A stretch of DNA of 64,000 bases from Pogonophryne albipinna (Eukaryota; Chordata; Actinopteri; Perciformes; Artedidraconidae): NCBI GenBank assembly GCA_028583405.1, contig CM053244.1, positions 3,942,793 through 4,006,792 on the forward strand. The letters run 5' to 3'. A model generated the notes under the pieces. It was not told the DNA's origin and made no database searches. It saw nothing but the letters and a program-made list of their open reading frames with translations. The stretch's first letter is position 1, and each line of letters opens with the position of its first letter. Made by a program: the position numbers and the translations under genes. Shown piece by piece: positions 1 through 11,080 of the stretch.

Positions 1-859
1 CAAAATAATCTGATTATCCACCACAGTGAGCTACGTACGCTTCGACCTCACCAATGGCTAGTAGGCGAGGTATAGTTATCATTTTCGTCTCTTTAAACTG
101 CAATTTGAAACATAAATCAATCGTGCAACACAGTGTTTTAGTATTGTATTACCTTGAGGATAACATTTATAATTGTACAAAAATAGACATTGTATTGAAT
201 AGTTATTTAAAATCAGGAATAACTTTGTCAATGATTCATCATCAAGAACTACTTTTTCTAATTACTGTTATTAGGGGATTTTGTAGTAGAAGATGTGACT
301 TAAAATGTATTTGTTATTATCAGTTTGTCCTGGTAATGTTCCTCTTATTTTTGTTTAACCTTATTGTAAAGTGTTAAACATTTTATATTATTAAAATACA
401 CACATTACACGCTTTTCTTAATACAAAAAAACATGGGGATTATAGGGATAACTATACTGTTGAATTATTTGTAAACAGAGAGTAGCAGTAATTCTACAAT
501 CTAATAAATGTATTTTCAATTTACATAACGAAAAATGTATTTCCCTACATTTCAATGATGGAAGGTCTGCTCCAAATCGCTGCAAGCGAACAGGAGATGG
601 GTAATACCATCTTATTATGAACCACTACACAGTGATACTGTTTGGGAAGAAAGAGGAAGTGTTACGGACCAGTTTACGAAAGGTCATCTTTGAAAATGTG
701 CCTGGACCGTAGTGCATACTTGCTTCATACGTTTGTATTTAACACTTGATTGAAACAGATATTTTTCATGCAAAAATAAATGTAACATTTAGAAAAGTGT
801 TATCATATTTAATAATGCTTCATTCTGCAAATGTAATTTATATTATTATTCTTTCACAG

Positions 860-1940
860 GTGAACTTTGACAACTACCAGGGCATTGTTTCATTCGTAAA
901 TCTCAGTGTGCACTGGAAGTTACTGGTTAGTGTCATTATTATACCAATATGCATACAGTACATGTTTCAAATATATAGCTTATAATTGTTCAATTAAACT
1001 ACCCATTTGTAATTTTCAGAACATAAATGCAGTTTTCCTGGTGGATCCTGCAAGAAGTTCCACAGAGGATGCAGATTCGCAAAGTGCAGCAGAAAAAATC
1101 GGACTTCCTTTATGGCTTTGATCCTGAAATGATGCATATGTGCACAAGAACAGTTTTCAGTGGTGACCATGCACCTGCGAGGTATAACCAGTAGCAAGCT
1201 TTGATTTTGTCATTCCTCAATCCACAATTAAAGCTGCATTAAAATAAGAAAATGTATAGAGATAAAAGTGAAAAAGGTAGTAATTGAACATTTGTGATTG
1301 TAGGATTGGGAAAAAGAGAAGGTTAAAAAAATACTCTTTGGGCATCCATTTAGGAATGTGCTAACGGATGTCTTTCATAATTTAATATTATTAAGATTCT
1401 TTTGGTTTTCAATCTGTAGCTCATTTTTGCTGCTTTTTCTCCACTTTAAATAACTTCAATCATAAATCACATACAGTGAGTTCTTCAAAATGAGGAGGAC
1501 ATCCAATGGAAAAGCTAAGTGGAAAGGAGGGGTCCTGGAACATCCAACTCAGCAAGATGGCAATAGCTGTGGGGTTATTGTCGTCATGGTAAGTGCCTTC
1601 TCAGTGAAATCAATCAAATAATTATGATATTCTGAAGTGGGTTTGATTCTGTGAATTAAATCCATCTCTTCTTTAAACACATTTATACCTGACTATAAAA
1701 ATAGGACAAAGAAACAATTAAAAATAATTTAGCAAGAGTTTCTTTGAGTTGTATATTTAACTTTAGAACAGCTGCACTTTGCAAGAATCAGACCCATATG
1801 ATATTGTGAATGCTTGTGTCATTTAGATGGCCAGGGCAGTGATGGCGGCATTTCCAGCTGTACCTTGATTTTTGGGACATCACTAAAGGAAATGAAAGAG
1901 GAGAGCAAAACCATGGCTCTCCGGATACTGAGGGCATCAG
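860..1940 (+). pseudogene. C48 (Ulp1/SENP-like) cysteine protease, four exons, frameshifted
   Basis: Pieces of a papain-fold C48 peptidase are spread over four exon-like blocks: 860-925, 1020 to about 1110, 1477-1588 and 1827-1940. The first has an AG acceptor and ends at a GTTAG donor; it encodes a segment with the catalytic His (VHWKLL). The second gives the catalytic Asp context (FLVDPARSS). The third carries the oxyanion Gln and nucleophile Cys (QQDGNSCGVIVVM) and ends at a GTAAGT donor. The fourth begins MARAVMAAFP and then needs a frame change near 1866 to continue as FGTSLKEMKEE. His, Asp, Gln and Cys are all present, but the shift argues for a dead or dying copy. The family removes SUMO-like tags or is carried by some transposons; which applies here cannot be seen. 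Upstream exons would lie before the window. Family call from motif knowledge; exon limits inferred from splice sites. Confidence 0.6.
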
Positions 1941-2199
1941 GTTAGACATCGTTTTTGTCTGTATTGTTGAGGAATAAGAACAGAAAGATTTACACACAGG
2001 TAAACCACTATTGTGAGGGACTGTGCTCTAACGCACGGTTTAAATGACGAAAGGAGAAGGAATTGTTGTAAAATAAAATTAGGTTTATTAACCCAAAAAA
2101 TTTCCACAGTATAACATGCAAAGTATATCAACATAAAGTCACAGCTCTACTGGCAGCAGCTTCAAAAACAGGTCACTCTGGGGCCAACACGTCCTCTCA

Positions 2200-2355
2200 G
2201 GACCCATTCTACTGCAAAAGACATTTTATTAACCAGATAAAAGCATTGAGATCAGAAACAGGTTTATTGCCAGGTAGGTTCGCACATATGACACTCTCCT
2301 GTGACATGTCGACGTGCTTTAATGTTCAAAAAGCTCTTCATTCAATTATAATAAT
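2200..2355. repeat. background dispersed repeat, copy 1 (left part)
   Basis: This stretch includes a 'caggtttattgccaggtagg' motif common in fish interspersed repeats. Its last part, from the ctcctgtgacatg motif near 2298, recurs at 3745-3771 and 4908-4944, where other elements interrupt it. It resumes after the hAT at 3197. The exact repeat family is not identified. Its value is that it provides the empty version of the sites used by the TTAA MITE and solo LTR in the second copy. Confidence 0.5.
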
Positions 2356-2616
2356 TAGGGCTGTCAGTCGATTAAAATAGTTAATCGTGATTAATCGCAC
2401 ATTTTTTATCTGTTCTAAATGTACCTTAGAGGAATATTTTTCAAGTTTTAATACTCTTATCAACATATGAGTGGACAAATATGCTTTATGCTAATGTTTA
2501 TTATCATTTGATCAATGACAAATATTCTCATGAATATTAAACATAACCTCTGAACATTACAAATATTCGCCTCAATTCAACCTGGAACCTCTCATACAAT
2601 AATACAAATGGTGTGT

Positions 2617-2682
<66 letters not shown>

Positions 2683-3196
2683 TGGATCGTTGGAACTATG
2701 TGCAACTCAAGGCATGTGCTCCAACGGGAGTTGCCTGGACGCTGCAATGATGTTGCACTGTCCGTGCTGAGTGTGCTGACTTTTCGTACAATGTCCCACT
2801 GTCTGGCTTCCTGCATAAAGTCAAGTGCTCGGCGCAGTTGTGGCGAAATGTCGCTCCTCTGTTTTCATTTAAACAGCTCCTTATATCCGTTAGCGCAGCT
2901 AGCTAGCACCAGATGCTAACAACAACAATGCACGTAAGGTCTCGCTCTCGAGCCACACATACACACACCCTCCCGATGGCCAGTCAGTGCCTGCCGGTGA
3001 GCGTGGAAGTGGGGTCTGCCGCAAGCAGGCAGCAGGAGCGGGGCTGTCAGCATCAGCTTGTAGATGGTATTTTAAACTCGATGCGCTCTGAAACTACGGG
3101 GCGGCCGAGGAAAAAAAATACACATGCGTTAATCGCGTTAAAATAATTAGTGGCGTACATTTTTTTATTTATTAACGCGTTAACTTGACAGCCCTA
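2356..3196 (-). mobile_element. non-autonomous hAT element with transposase remnant
   Basis: 841-bp element bounded by terminal inverted repeats TAGGGCTGTCA / TGACAGCCCTA and a perfect 8-bp target duplication ATAATAAT (2348-2355 and 3197-3204), the hAT hallmark. On the minus strand at about 2690-2816 a transposase remnant is readable (QWDIVRKVSTLSTDSAT, then after a frameshift a stretch like IIAASRQLPLEHMP), matching the RNase H-like region of ZBED-type hAT transposases. A long GT microsatellite lies inside at about 2617-2672. Not autonomous: only this fragment of transposase is visible. Confidence 0.85.
2615..2672. repeat. (GT)n microsatellite
   Basis: Uninterrupted GT dinucleotide run inside the hAT element. 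It creates spurious open frames of repeated Cys-Val or Thr-His on the two strands. Confidence 0.95.
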
Positions 3197-3326
3197 ATAA
3201 TAATAATACATACAAGATAACAAACAGGAATGTTTATCGGGGCACTTAGCAGAGCTCAGGTGTTTAGCAGTCTTATGGCCTGTGGGATAAAACTGTCCCT
3301 GAGTCTGGTGGGTTTGTTTCCTCCAG

Positions 3327-3472
3327 ATGAAGAAGAGAGTAGGAGCGTCCGAGGAGGATGATGCTACGATAGCAATATCCGATAATGATGGAGAGGAGGA
3401 AACCCCTCTATCCTTACCGCCGGTGTGGTTGGAGTACACACCACCCGCAGAGGATACCAGCACTCCTGCAGG
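3327..3472 (+). other. candidate orphan exon
   Basis: A polypyrimidine tract and AG acceptor (ends 3326) precede an open 146-nt block that begins ATG AAG AAG and ends at a GTAAGA donor (3473). It would encode an acidic peptide (SEEDDATIAISDNDGEEE ... PPVWLEY). I do not recognise the family. The preceding sequence (about 3255-3326) looks like an interspersed repeat, so the exon may be part of a retroelement or a chance open frame. It lies on the same strand as the protease exons upstream, but no link is shown. Confidence 0.25.
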
Positions 3473-3489
3473 GTAAGACGCCCTTAAAG

Positions 3490-3660
3490 GCGGAAAAGTA
3501 CTTATTTTACTTAAGTCAAAGTAGCAGTACCATTATGTAGACAAATGCCAAAGTAAAAGTACAAAAGCACCAGCATCAAAAGGAACAGTACCCATTATGC
3601 AGAGTGGCCCATTTCAGAATAATATTTATTATACAACTATAAGCCTTAATGCTTTGTTTA
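3490..3660. repeat. AAGTAC-rich dispersed repeat fragment
   Basis: Contains repeated 'aagtac' and 'acttaagt' motifs, as seen in a common fish interspersed repeat. No termini or target duplication are visible, so the class is not assigned. Confidence 0.3.
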
Positions 3661-3771
3661 TCTCTCTGATGCAGCAGCTGGTAAAGTCTGAGCATATTCT
3701 GAACGGGCCCATCAAGCTCATGTTCAGAGTTGTGTTCTGTGCCTCTCCTGTGACATGTTGACGTGCTTTAA

Positions 3772-4907
3772 GGCGAGACACCCCAGGTGAATAGGGTACT
3801 TTTTTTAACTTAAAGGTATCAGCTAGAAATGTCTCCAGTTAATTACTTACAATAAGGCAATTGTCTTTTGTATTACAAATTTTCTGAAATAGCATGTTTA
3901 AATATGCACATATTTTAACACATTTCAGGAATCGAAATCTGAACTTTGGATAAAGCCAGGTTCAAAATTCTTGTTTCATTTTGTAGTCATATTAGTATCT
4001 AAGGCTTTTACAGAAGGGATATTGGATATCTCTTTTTATCACTCCATAAATCAGAAAATACTGTCAACAGCCCTAAAATATCAATTTTCGTCATGTTTTT
4101 AGGTATACAATGTTGTATAATTCAGGCTATGAATGATATATGAACAAACCCTTCTGTAAAAGCCTTCATAATATTGATAGGAATATAACTGGAAGGTTTG
4201 ATGTCTCTACGTGCTACTGAAGTTGAAATTTCGAACTCAGAGTAGGAGAAAAAACTCATTTTGAGAAAACGACCTTTAAAGATTGCAGTGAGGCGCTAGC
4301 TAAACCCTCCTGTTCTTTGGATGACAGCTTGTACCTCGACGCACTCCATGAAGGTATTTCATGTTCGGGGTCATTTGTTTTTTGTATAACCTTGCTTCGT
4401 GCAAGTGACAATTGTTGTCGTCTTCTCTGTGAACGTTTTTTTCGCCGCCATTTTGAGATTTCAATTTCTAGTGGAAAGCTAACCAGGAAGTGTTTTAGCA
4501 CACCACGTGACGCATCTGAACGAATCACGTTGTCAGAAATTGACACCAGCCAATGAGATTTTGTTTCTTGGTTTAAGACCCCTTTGTGCTTTCACGATTG
4601 GTTGCTGATACAAAGGAAATGACCATATTTGGATCCGATGAGATTGTGCAGGAGAGACACAGCTTTCCAGCGATACCTCTGATGACATGGTGCACACGGC
4701 GGTCGCGGTACTTTATGTTACGTTAGAATGCTAACTTTTGGTGAATTTAGGAGAAATCTACAGACGCAAATAGACAAACTATAGTCAAATAAACACTTAA
4801 ATGTGTATTTTGTACGTTTTCCTTCCAAAAGCCTGAAAGAAAACATGTTATAGAATCAAAATTGACCAGTACTTGAAAAACGATGTTTTTGCCTGCCGTG
4901 TCTCGCC
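3772..4907. mobile_element. TTAA-type (piggyBac-like) MITE, copy 1
   Basis: 1136-bp element with termini GGCGAGACA / TGTCTCGCC, flanked by TTAA on both sides (3768-3771, 4908-4911). The paralogous repeat near 2318 reads straight through this site with one TTAA, proving insertion and a TTAA duplication. No transposase is encoded; open frames inside are weak and out of register between copies. A second, 1192-bp copy lies at 54169-55360. TTAA duplication is typical of piggyBac and Kolobok superfamilies; without a transposase the choice is open. Confidence 0.85.
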
Positions 4908-4944
4908 TTAATGTTCAAAAAGCTCTTCATTAAATTATAATAAT

Positions 4945-5336
4945 TGTTACGTTCCCTACTGGGCTAGGGGAACCAAAGGGAAGTAACAAAATATAAAATG
5001 AACGGGCGAGAGAAAAAGGAGAGGAAACGGATCTCTGAAGCCACAAGATGGTCTTTTAATCGACAAAAGAAAAAGGGCTCACCAGCCAACTCGCAAAGCA
5101 AACTAGAATAAACTAGAACACAAATATACACTGGAGCACATCTCCTGATAATTAACAGAACACAGGTTTCACACCATGCTGCACACATGCAGCAGAGGAG
5201 AAGGAGAGAGGCCACTGCTGCCTTCCTCAGGCCCTTTATGGAGGCCCTGATTGGGAGCACCTGGGGGAGAGGCTGCACCTGGAGACAATCAGGGAGAGAG
5301 AGACACACACACACACACCAACTGCGGCACGTAACA
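4945..5336 (-). mobile_element. solo LTR (gypsy-like)
   Basis: 392-bp block starting TGTTACG and ending CGTAACA (TG...CA with short inverted ends), flanked by a 5-bp duplication ATAAT (4940-4944 and 5337-5341). This is the structure of a solo LTR. A TATA-like CATAAAG is readable on the minus strand (near 5230), so the LTR is probably in reverse orientation. It sits in copy 2 of the background repeat at nearly the same target position that the hAT element used in copy 1. Gypsy assignment rests on the TGTTACG...CGTAACA ends and is inferred. Confidence 0.6.
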
Positions 5337-6250
5337 ATAATACATACATGTTCTGATAGAAGAGGGGGGTGTGTGTGTGTCCTCTCCGATCTGAAGACGT
5401 ATCTCCCGTATCTCAGTGACTGATGGTGTGTGTGTGTGATTTCAGGTGACGGTCTCCGCCGGGGAAGAGCTGTGGCCGCTATACTGGTGGCAAAAAGTAT
5501 GCAATGTTAATTGTCTTGGTTAGTTCAGCAGGCTCTGATGATTTGGTAACACAATCAATTGTTGTTAGCTAGCTATGGCCATCGTTGCTTCCAGGGGTCT
5601 GGACTGACACACGCAATTGCCCAAGTGTTCACAGCGAATGACATTACTGTGCACTAAGAATAGTAGGCCTATCATTATTGAGAAGCAGCATAGCTTTCAT
5701 ACCCAAGGAATCAACCTATTTATGGGACATTTCTAAGATTGGAGTCAAAATGATGTTGAGGCAGGATAGCTGCCTCGCAACACAAAAAATATAACGCAGT
5801 AAGCCGGTTCAATTCCCGAGCCGCGGAACATTCCAGGCAATGTGCTCCCCCTTTAACTCTAAGATCTCCAATAAAGGCGGGGTGTCAGCCTTTCCCATAC
5901 TTCCCTCTATCCTCACCCTCTCTCTGCAATGCGATGCAACACACTAAACAGACTCTAGAGGGGATACAGCTAACAAGACTCAGCAGTCACTGGCTGCCTA
6001 CCAATAGAGGCTTATAGCATAAGACCGGCTCGAAAGAGAAGAGAGAGATTAAAGTGGTATTCAACTAAACCGCTCTGCCCCTCGGTTGATTTAAATGGAA
6101 AGAGAGACAGGGGTAAGAGAATTGCAGACAGAATGAGAGGGGGGGGATGGAAATGAATAGATAATCAGGCAGAGATGGGAAGGGCAGCAATGCAGGCAGA
6201 TACAGATGTAGGCACTGCAGAGGTCCCGTGTTTTATTATACGGTCACCTT
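5337..6250. other. gene-free stretch with weak repeat traces
   Basis: GT-rich microsatellite-like sequence at about 5365-5440. A GGTTCAATTCCC motif near 5808-5819 resembles a pol III B box, so a decayed tRNA-derived SINE is possible, but no convincing A box is seen. No coding region recognised. Confidence 0.3.
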
Positions 6251-6419
6251 AGAGTGACTAAAGGCTAGAAGCTCAGCCTAAACTGAGTTTAAAACATGCA
6301 GACATTGACTTTTTTTCACATGTCCCAAAATAAAAGAATATTGAGCAACCAGTCTTGTCATAATAAATGTCAGTGTAATGTGAGTTTTGTTAAAAGGAAT
6401 TGTAATATTGTTGTCGCAG

Positions 6420-7470
6420 TTTCTCGTCTCTCCCGTTTTTGTGCTTAGTGCGTACGCATGGGTTAGAGTTTGCGTGGAGGACCGCACGTTTTTCCTTCAA
6501 GTTAGTATTTTATAAATCACAAACATTGCGTAGAAACTGGCGTACGCCATTTTTTGAGCGTTGGAAGAATGGAGAGACACATGTGGAAATAAAACCATAA
6601 ATAAAATGTTACCTCTCATTTATCATATATGAATTCATTTTCAAACATTGATTAAAGCCAATTTTAAAATTATTAAACAAAAACATAACTTGGAGAAATA
6701 AATACGGATATGTTATTGAAAACCACCTCGAATATGTTGTGTTAATGTTTTCTCATGAATGATGCGGTAAGCAGGAGGACAGAATTACGTCTAAACTGAC
6801 GCCGTTTTGCATTTCGAGCATGGTTTTATGCCGTTTGCCAAGACTTGATAAGTTGCTCGTAAAACACAGGAGGTATGGAAACTAAGAACACCATATGTGG
6901 TCAATTGTACAGCTGATATAACACAACACATTAGTTGTATTTCCTTTAACTTTCCCGATCATTTCTCAGTTTCTCATCAAGGAGGTGTCTCCTGTCCCCG
7001 GTGCAAACACACTACCTGTGTATTTTTGTTGTCATTAACCTTTTTCTGACCACTTATTTATGTTGGTGAAGATCCGACCTCCATGCTGCTACTCTGGTTC
7101 AAACTGCATCCACCAAACAATATGATTTATCTCCACCTCCCCAAAATAACCAGAATCTGACACGGTGTGAGACGTCTTTTGTAGCTGTTCTGTCGTCATT
7201 TCCTGCGATCTTCTTCATGCAGTCAGTCAGAATGAATGAATGAATGGGCGTTTCTTTGACTATTTATAGGCAAATATGGGCGTTACGTGAAGCCCCGCAA
7301 AAGCTGCACCGCATTTCGAGTCGATTGTGATTTATAAAGGGAAACCGGCGAGGGAAGTGCCGTACGCACTTTCCTCGCCGGTACGCAATGTTTGGTGAAT
7401 CGGAAAATGTCTTAACGTAAGCAACCTTCCCAGGTGAATCCTACGCACGGCGTTATAAATGAGGCCCCAG
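6420..7470. repeat. MITE-like repeat rich in GCGTACGC motifs
   Basis: Near-palindromic phrases recur: gcgtacgc near 6449, ggcgtacgcc near 6540, a hairpin 'ggcgagg...cctcgcc' at about 7347-7382, and an end reading ttataaatgaggcccc at 7452-7467. This is the usual look of a fish MITE whose copies end with 'tttataaatgaggcccc'. Target duplication not identified; superfamily not assigned. Confidence 0.4.
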
Positions 7471-7494
7471 GTCTGTCTGTATGAAGGTTAGTGT

Positions 7495-8050
7495 TATGGA
7501 GACTAAGATATACCTTTATTGATCCCTGTAGGGATATTCAAGTAATATAATTGAAAAATAAATGTTTACACATGTACAATTTGAATAATTATGAATATGT
7601 TAAAAATAAACATTTAAGTGTAAACTAATGTACATACGGTGCAAGAAATAGGTACGTACAGTGCAGGTTTTTAGGAGTTTAAGGCGTGTCTGAGGTGCTT
7701 TGTGGTGTGCCGAGGAGGGATGCGTCTTTGGCTGAACATGCTCCTCATCTTCTCTAGCTCTGCATGGAGGGGGTGGGAGCAAGTCCCCAGGAAGTGTGCC
7801 GGACAGTAAAGCAAGTTTTCTTAGCGGCCAAACAACGTATGTGTCCTTCCATGATGTCAGTGATCCCAAAAATACTTTTTACCATTGACTTACATTGGGA
7901 AAGAGACGTTTCAATCAATTACCCATCACTTTTAAAGGCCTAAAAGTTCTGACATGCGCCACATGCAGAAGTTGGGGGTGAACAACGGTGAACAACGGTG
8001 ACAGCACAGTTCCTTGGGGGCTCCAGTGTTCTAATGTTTTATATGTGTGT
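7495..8050. repeat. interspersed repeat fragment ('tttattgatccc' type)
   Basis: Contains the motif ctttattgatccctgtaggg (from about 7513) and other segments typical of a widespread fish non-LTR-like repeat, then the left flank of the retrovirus. A duplicated 'gaacaacggt' appears at 7981-8000. No coding function seen. Confidence 0.35.
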
Positions 8051-8056
8051 ACCCGC

Positions 8057-8776
8057 TGTTGGGGTACACAGGACCTAGTCCGTACTCCGCGCAGATCGTT
8101 TGGATATGGCCAGAGCAGGGTCTGGCCCGATGTTCCCGGTGAACCGTTCTTTTCTGGAGAGCAGAGGCAATAGTCTAGAAATAGTCAAACAGTCAAACAC
8201 CACTGGACTTCGTACTCCGATTTGGTTCTGATATTACTTTGGTACTTTAATCACAGTTCAGCAAATACATTCAATTTGATACAATACCACAAAGCGCTTT
8301 GGGGACTCCTTCTTGAGGTCTCACCGTGACAGGTCCGTCAGAGTAAGATCCCAGTTAAAGAGAGCCCCGAGTTATAGAAACATCCTGTTCTTTATAGTTT
8401 TTGCTGTGAAGCCCCCACCTTTGGTGCTCTCTCTTGGTGTAATGCTGTGAAGCCCCCACCTTTGGTGCTCTCTCTTGGTGTAATCTGCCTTTGCTGCCCA
8501 GACTTCGCTCACAAGACTGTCCTTGGGAAACGTTGCGCCTGCTTGGTTCTCACAAGACTTTGTGTGAGAACAAATGAGTTCTGCAACCTTGTTGCATTTC
8601 AGTTTAGACAGAACAGGATGCCTCTGTTCTTAATCTGGTTGACTCATCGTTGTTGTTGCACACAGTATTCACACAGTATATTTCCACTGAGGCTTCTCAA
8701 TGATTGCAGCATTACATTTTAGCTTGTTTTACTATATCTTTACTTCAGTTACTTTTGCCTTATCAATAAACCATCA
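8057..8776 (-). repeat. retroviral 3' LTR
   Basis: 720 bp, TG...CA on the minus strand. It holds a perfect direct duplication of about 41 bp (starts near 8404 and 8445). A TATA-like CTATAAAG lies at 8391-8398 and a possible ATTAAA polyadenylation signal lies nearer the end. It is 3 bp longer than the 5' LTR because of one extra TTC near 8310. Confidence 0.9.
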
Positions 8777-8793
8777 ATCCCCCTTTTGCCCCA
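8777..8793 (-). promoter_or_regulatory. polypurine tract of the retrovirus
   Basis: Read on the minus strand this is a purine-rich run (GGGGCAAAAGGGGGAT) directly abutting the 3' LTR, where plus-strand DNA synthesis is primed in retroviruses. One C interrupts it. Confidence 0.7.
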
Positions 8794-8913
8794 TTCCATA
8801 GATTGGGGCAATAACAACAATGTATGCAAGCGAAGCAATAGTTCAGTGCAGTAATTTCAGTATGCTTTAAATCATTTAGTCTATACAGTTTCTTAGCTGA
8901 TGTTTTATGGTTC

Positions 8914-9947
8914 TCATGCGTCCATGTCGTCGCTTTGCCATGGGATGTACGGCGGGGAGGAGGGAACTAATGGGAAGAAAGCGTCATATTTGGAGCAGTT
9001 GTCGGCCGGATTGTCTTTCATCATTACTTCCCACACACAGTCGGGTTCTATGGGGGCAGCGACTATTTTGAGAAGGGGTCTAGCCCCCATACACACGAGA
9101 CAGTCGTCTCCTGTGTCGATTGCTGCCTGCTGGCCATTAGCAGCCAGTTGTTACTGGTCACTGAATGTCCCGAGACCCCGGTTGCCGCTTGGAACTCTTT
9201 GTCTACTGTCCAGTCTTCAGTTGAATGAATTACCACCCCCTTTTGTACTGTAGTGTCATCCGCAAGTGGTTTAGGTATTTTGCTAGATATGCAAGCGAAA
9301 AGGGGAAACTGGGGGTCGTTCTCGTTAGAATGGGCCCATAAGTAGAAAAGCGCGCAAGTGACTGTGGGGTCTCTTACTGAATCTGGGGCTGCTGTTAGAT
9401 TTAATTTGAGGGACAAGCCGGCGGAGGATTTGGACAGTGTGATTGTTTTCCTAAGTGCTATTGCTGGTCCTGTTGACCACGACCTCCAGTCCGCCCCTGT
9501 TTCTCCAACCAGGTCTTTCCATTCGTCACCTATGGTTATGTACCATTGATACCCGTTGCCCCAACTTCTACCATTTTGGCCATGGTTATTTGTTAGACTT
9601 GAGTACGGGATTAGACTAGTTGTGCTTGATTTTTCAGGTATACACAGTGTAAGGGAAACGCGTTTAAGTGAAGCTTTTTGGTCGCATTTTGTGAAATTTA
9701 CTGTGTACACCGTGGCACGTGTTTGTGAAACATCACGTTTTGTACGGGTCTTACTGGAGTGATTTTGTGGTGTGGGGTTTGGTGGTGAAGTGACATTTCT
9801 TGGTGTGTTGTCTTTGATCTCTCTGGGTCGTTCTCCAAGTAGTATCACTAGGATTCCGATCATGATTACCCCCATTAGGGCCAGAGCGAGGTATGCGAGC
9901 TGAGAGCTAGGGCTCCCCCTTTTGCCTTTTGCCATTGTCTTTTTCAA
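8914..9947 (-). pseudogene. env: retroviral env, surface subunit only, frameshifted
   Basis: A 294-residue open frame (9063-9947) begins with a basic leader and a hydrophobic segment at about residues 17-37 (LAYLALALMGVIMIGILVIL), a signal-anchor or long signal peptide. A basic KTRTKRD motif follows at about residues 66-72. The rest is a Cys-poor N-terminal surface domain. The frame is lost near 9130, and the Cys-rich ARP-type segment common to fish retroviral surface subunits is found in another frame down to a stop at about 8914. No fusion peptide or transmembrane subunit remains before the polypurine tract. Normally env mediates entry; this copy is truncated and out of frame, so it should not make a functional glycoprotein. 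Symbol used for the gene class. Confidence 0.7.
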
Positions 9948-10072
9948 AGTCTTAGTCCTGTGTGTCAGTTTAAATGGATCTCTTACTGTGGTGGGTGTAT
10001 GTAATGCGTGTGGTGTACCGCCTGCTCAGGGGGTGCGGTCCCTTGTCGTGCCTCCTTGCCGGCTGTTATCTC

Positions 10073-11077
10073 CTAGGCTGTGGATGGGCCCCCTCCGTTG
10101 TCCTCAGTGGGGTCCTGGGTCGGGGTGCCTTCTGCTGACCGGATGTGGAGGTCCTCTAGGTCGATAGCCGTGTCTTCAAGGGTCCTGGTTGGAGTTGGTG
10201 CCGCCACACATCGGGACCAGTGGTACCACGTGTCTCCTTTTCCTTCTAGTCGCACAGCGTGGTCTGTTCTCTGGGTTACCTTGTGGGGTCCGGTGAAGCG
10301 TGGGGCACACCACTTGGGTTTGACCGTCTTCAGTCGGATGTACTCCACGTCTCTGCCACCCTCAGCTTCTTCGGTATGTCCCTTGGCTCGTGTTTCTGTG
10401 GATTCGTCAGCGAACTCTGCAACAAGGCATTTTAGTTGTTTATAATAGTCTTCATGCCCTACTCGTTCATAGAGTTCTTTGGAAACCGTGGTTCCTGCCC
10501 CTGGGCCAGGAAACTGGTGTCCATGGGTCATCTCATATGGAGAGAAACCTGTGGTTCTGCAAATGGTGCTACGAATCACCAGTAAGACCAATGGTAGCGC
10601 CTCTAACCAGTTCAGCCCTGTTTCTTCCATAGTTTTGGCAAGTTTCTGTTTCATGTTCTGGTTCATCCTTTCTACCTTTCCCTGTGACTGTGGGTGGTAC
10701 ACTGCCCCGAATTTGTGGGTCAGGCCTAGAGAAGCTTCTACGGTGGCTAGGTCATGATTTCTGAAGTGTTTAGGGTATGGTGTGTCTGTCCACCTAGGTT
10801 TGCCCTGGCCATACGACGGCGTCTGGTTTGGGGTGGAGGTGGCTCTAGCTTCCTGGGGTGGGGATGTTGGCGTTAGTTTAACCTTTCCCTGTATTTGATA
10901 GAAGTTTTCTCCTACTCCCCCTGTGCTTGGTCCTGGAGGGGGTGTTTTGATCGGGGAAAGTGTGGCCTGAATAAAAGGATTATTCGGGCTATATGGGGGC
11001 GGCGAAAACGGGCCGTCGCTGGGGAGTTCGGGATATAATCTGTTTTGGGACGGCTGGTTCAGAACCCGGGGGTGTTT
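10073..11077 (-). pseudogene. gag (proline-rich) to integrase in-frame fusion
   Basis: One open frame of about 334 codons. Its first third is Pro/Ser-rich with a PPPY late-domain motif (minus strand, near 10990), as in the p12-type region of gammaretroviral Gag. Near 10780 it passes, without a frame change, into the integrase core and C-terminus (YHPQSQGKVERMNQ, SPYEMTHG). The intervening capsid, nucleocapsid, protease, reverse transcriptase, RNase H and the first part of integrase are absent. The catalytic Glu region is near YHPQSQGKVE, but the upstream Asp residues are gone. The join is therefore an internal deletion, not a normal gag-pol layout. Directly upstream, in the same frame, two stops (TGA TAA) separate it from the matrix-like frame. 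Confidence 0.75.
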
Positions 11078-11080
11078 TTA

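Noticed and set aside
2592..2919. Frames of repeated Cys-Val or Thr-His
   Set aside because: Products of the GT microsatellite. Only the short hAT transposase remnant beside it is meaningful.
4256..4556. Frames conserved between 4256-4546 and 54683-54981
   Set aside because: Shared because both lie in copies of one MITE; the frames shift and stop differently between copies and match no protein family I know.
8447..8722. 91-residue plus-strand frame repeated at 12730-13005
   Set aside because: It lies in the antisense of the two LTRs; identity reflects young LTRs, not a gene.
9358..10757. Plus-strand frames within the retrovirus
   Set aside because: Antisense shadows of env and integrase, with no start context or family match.
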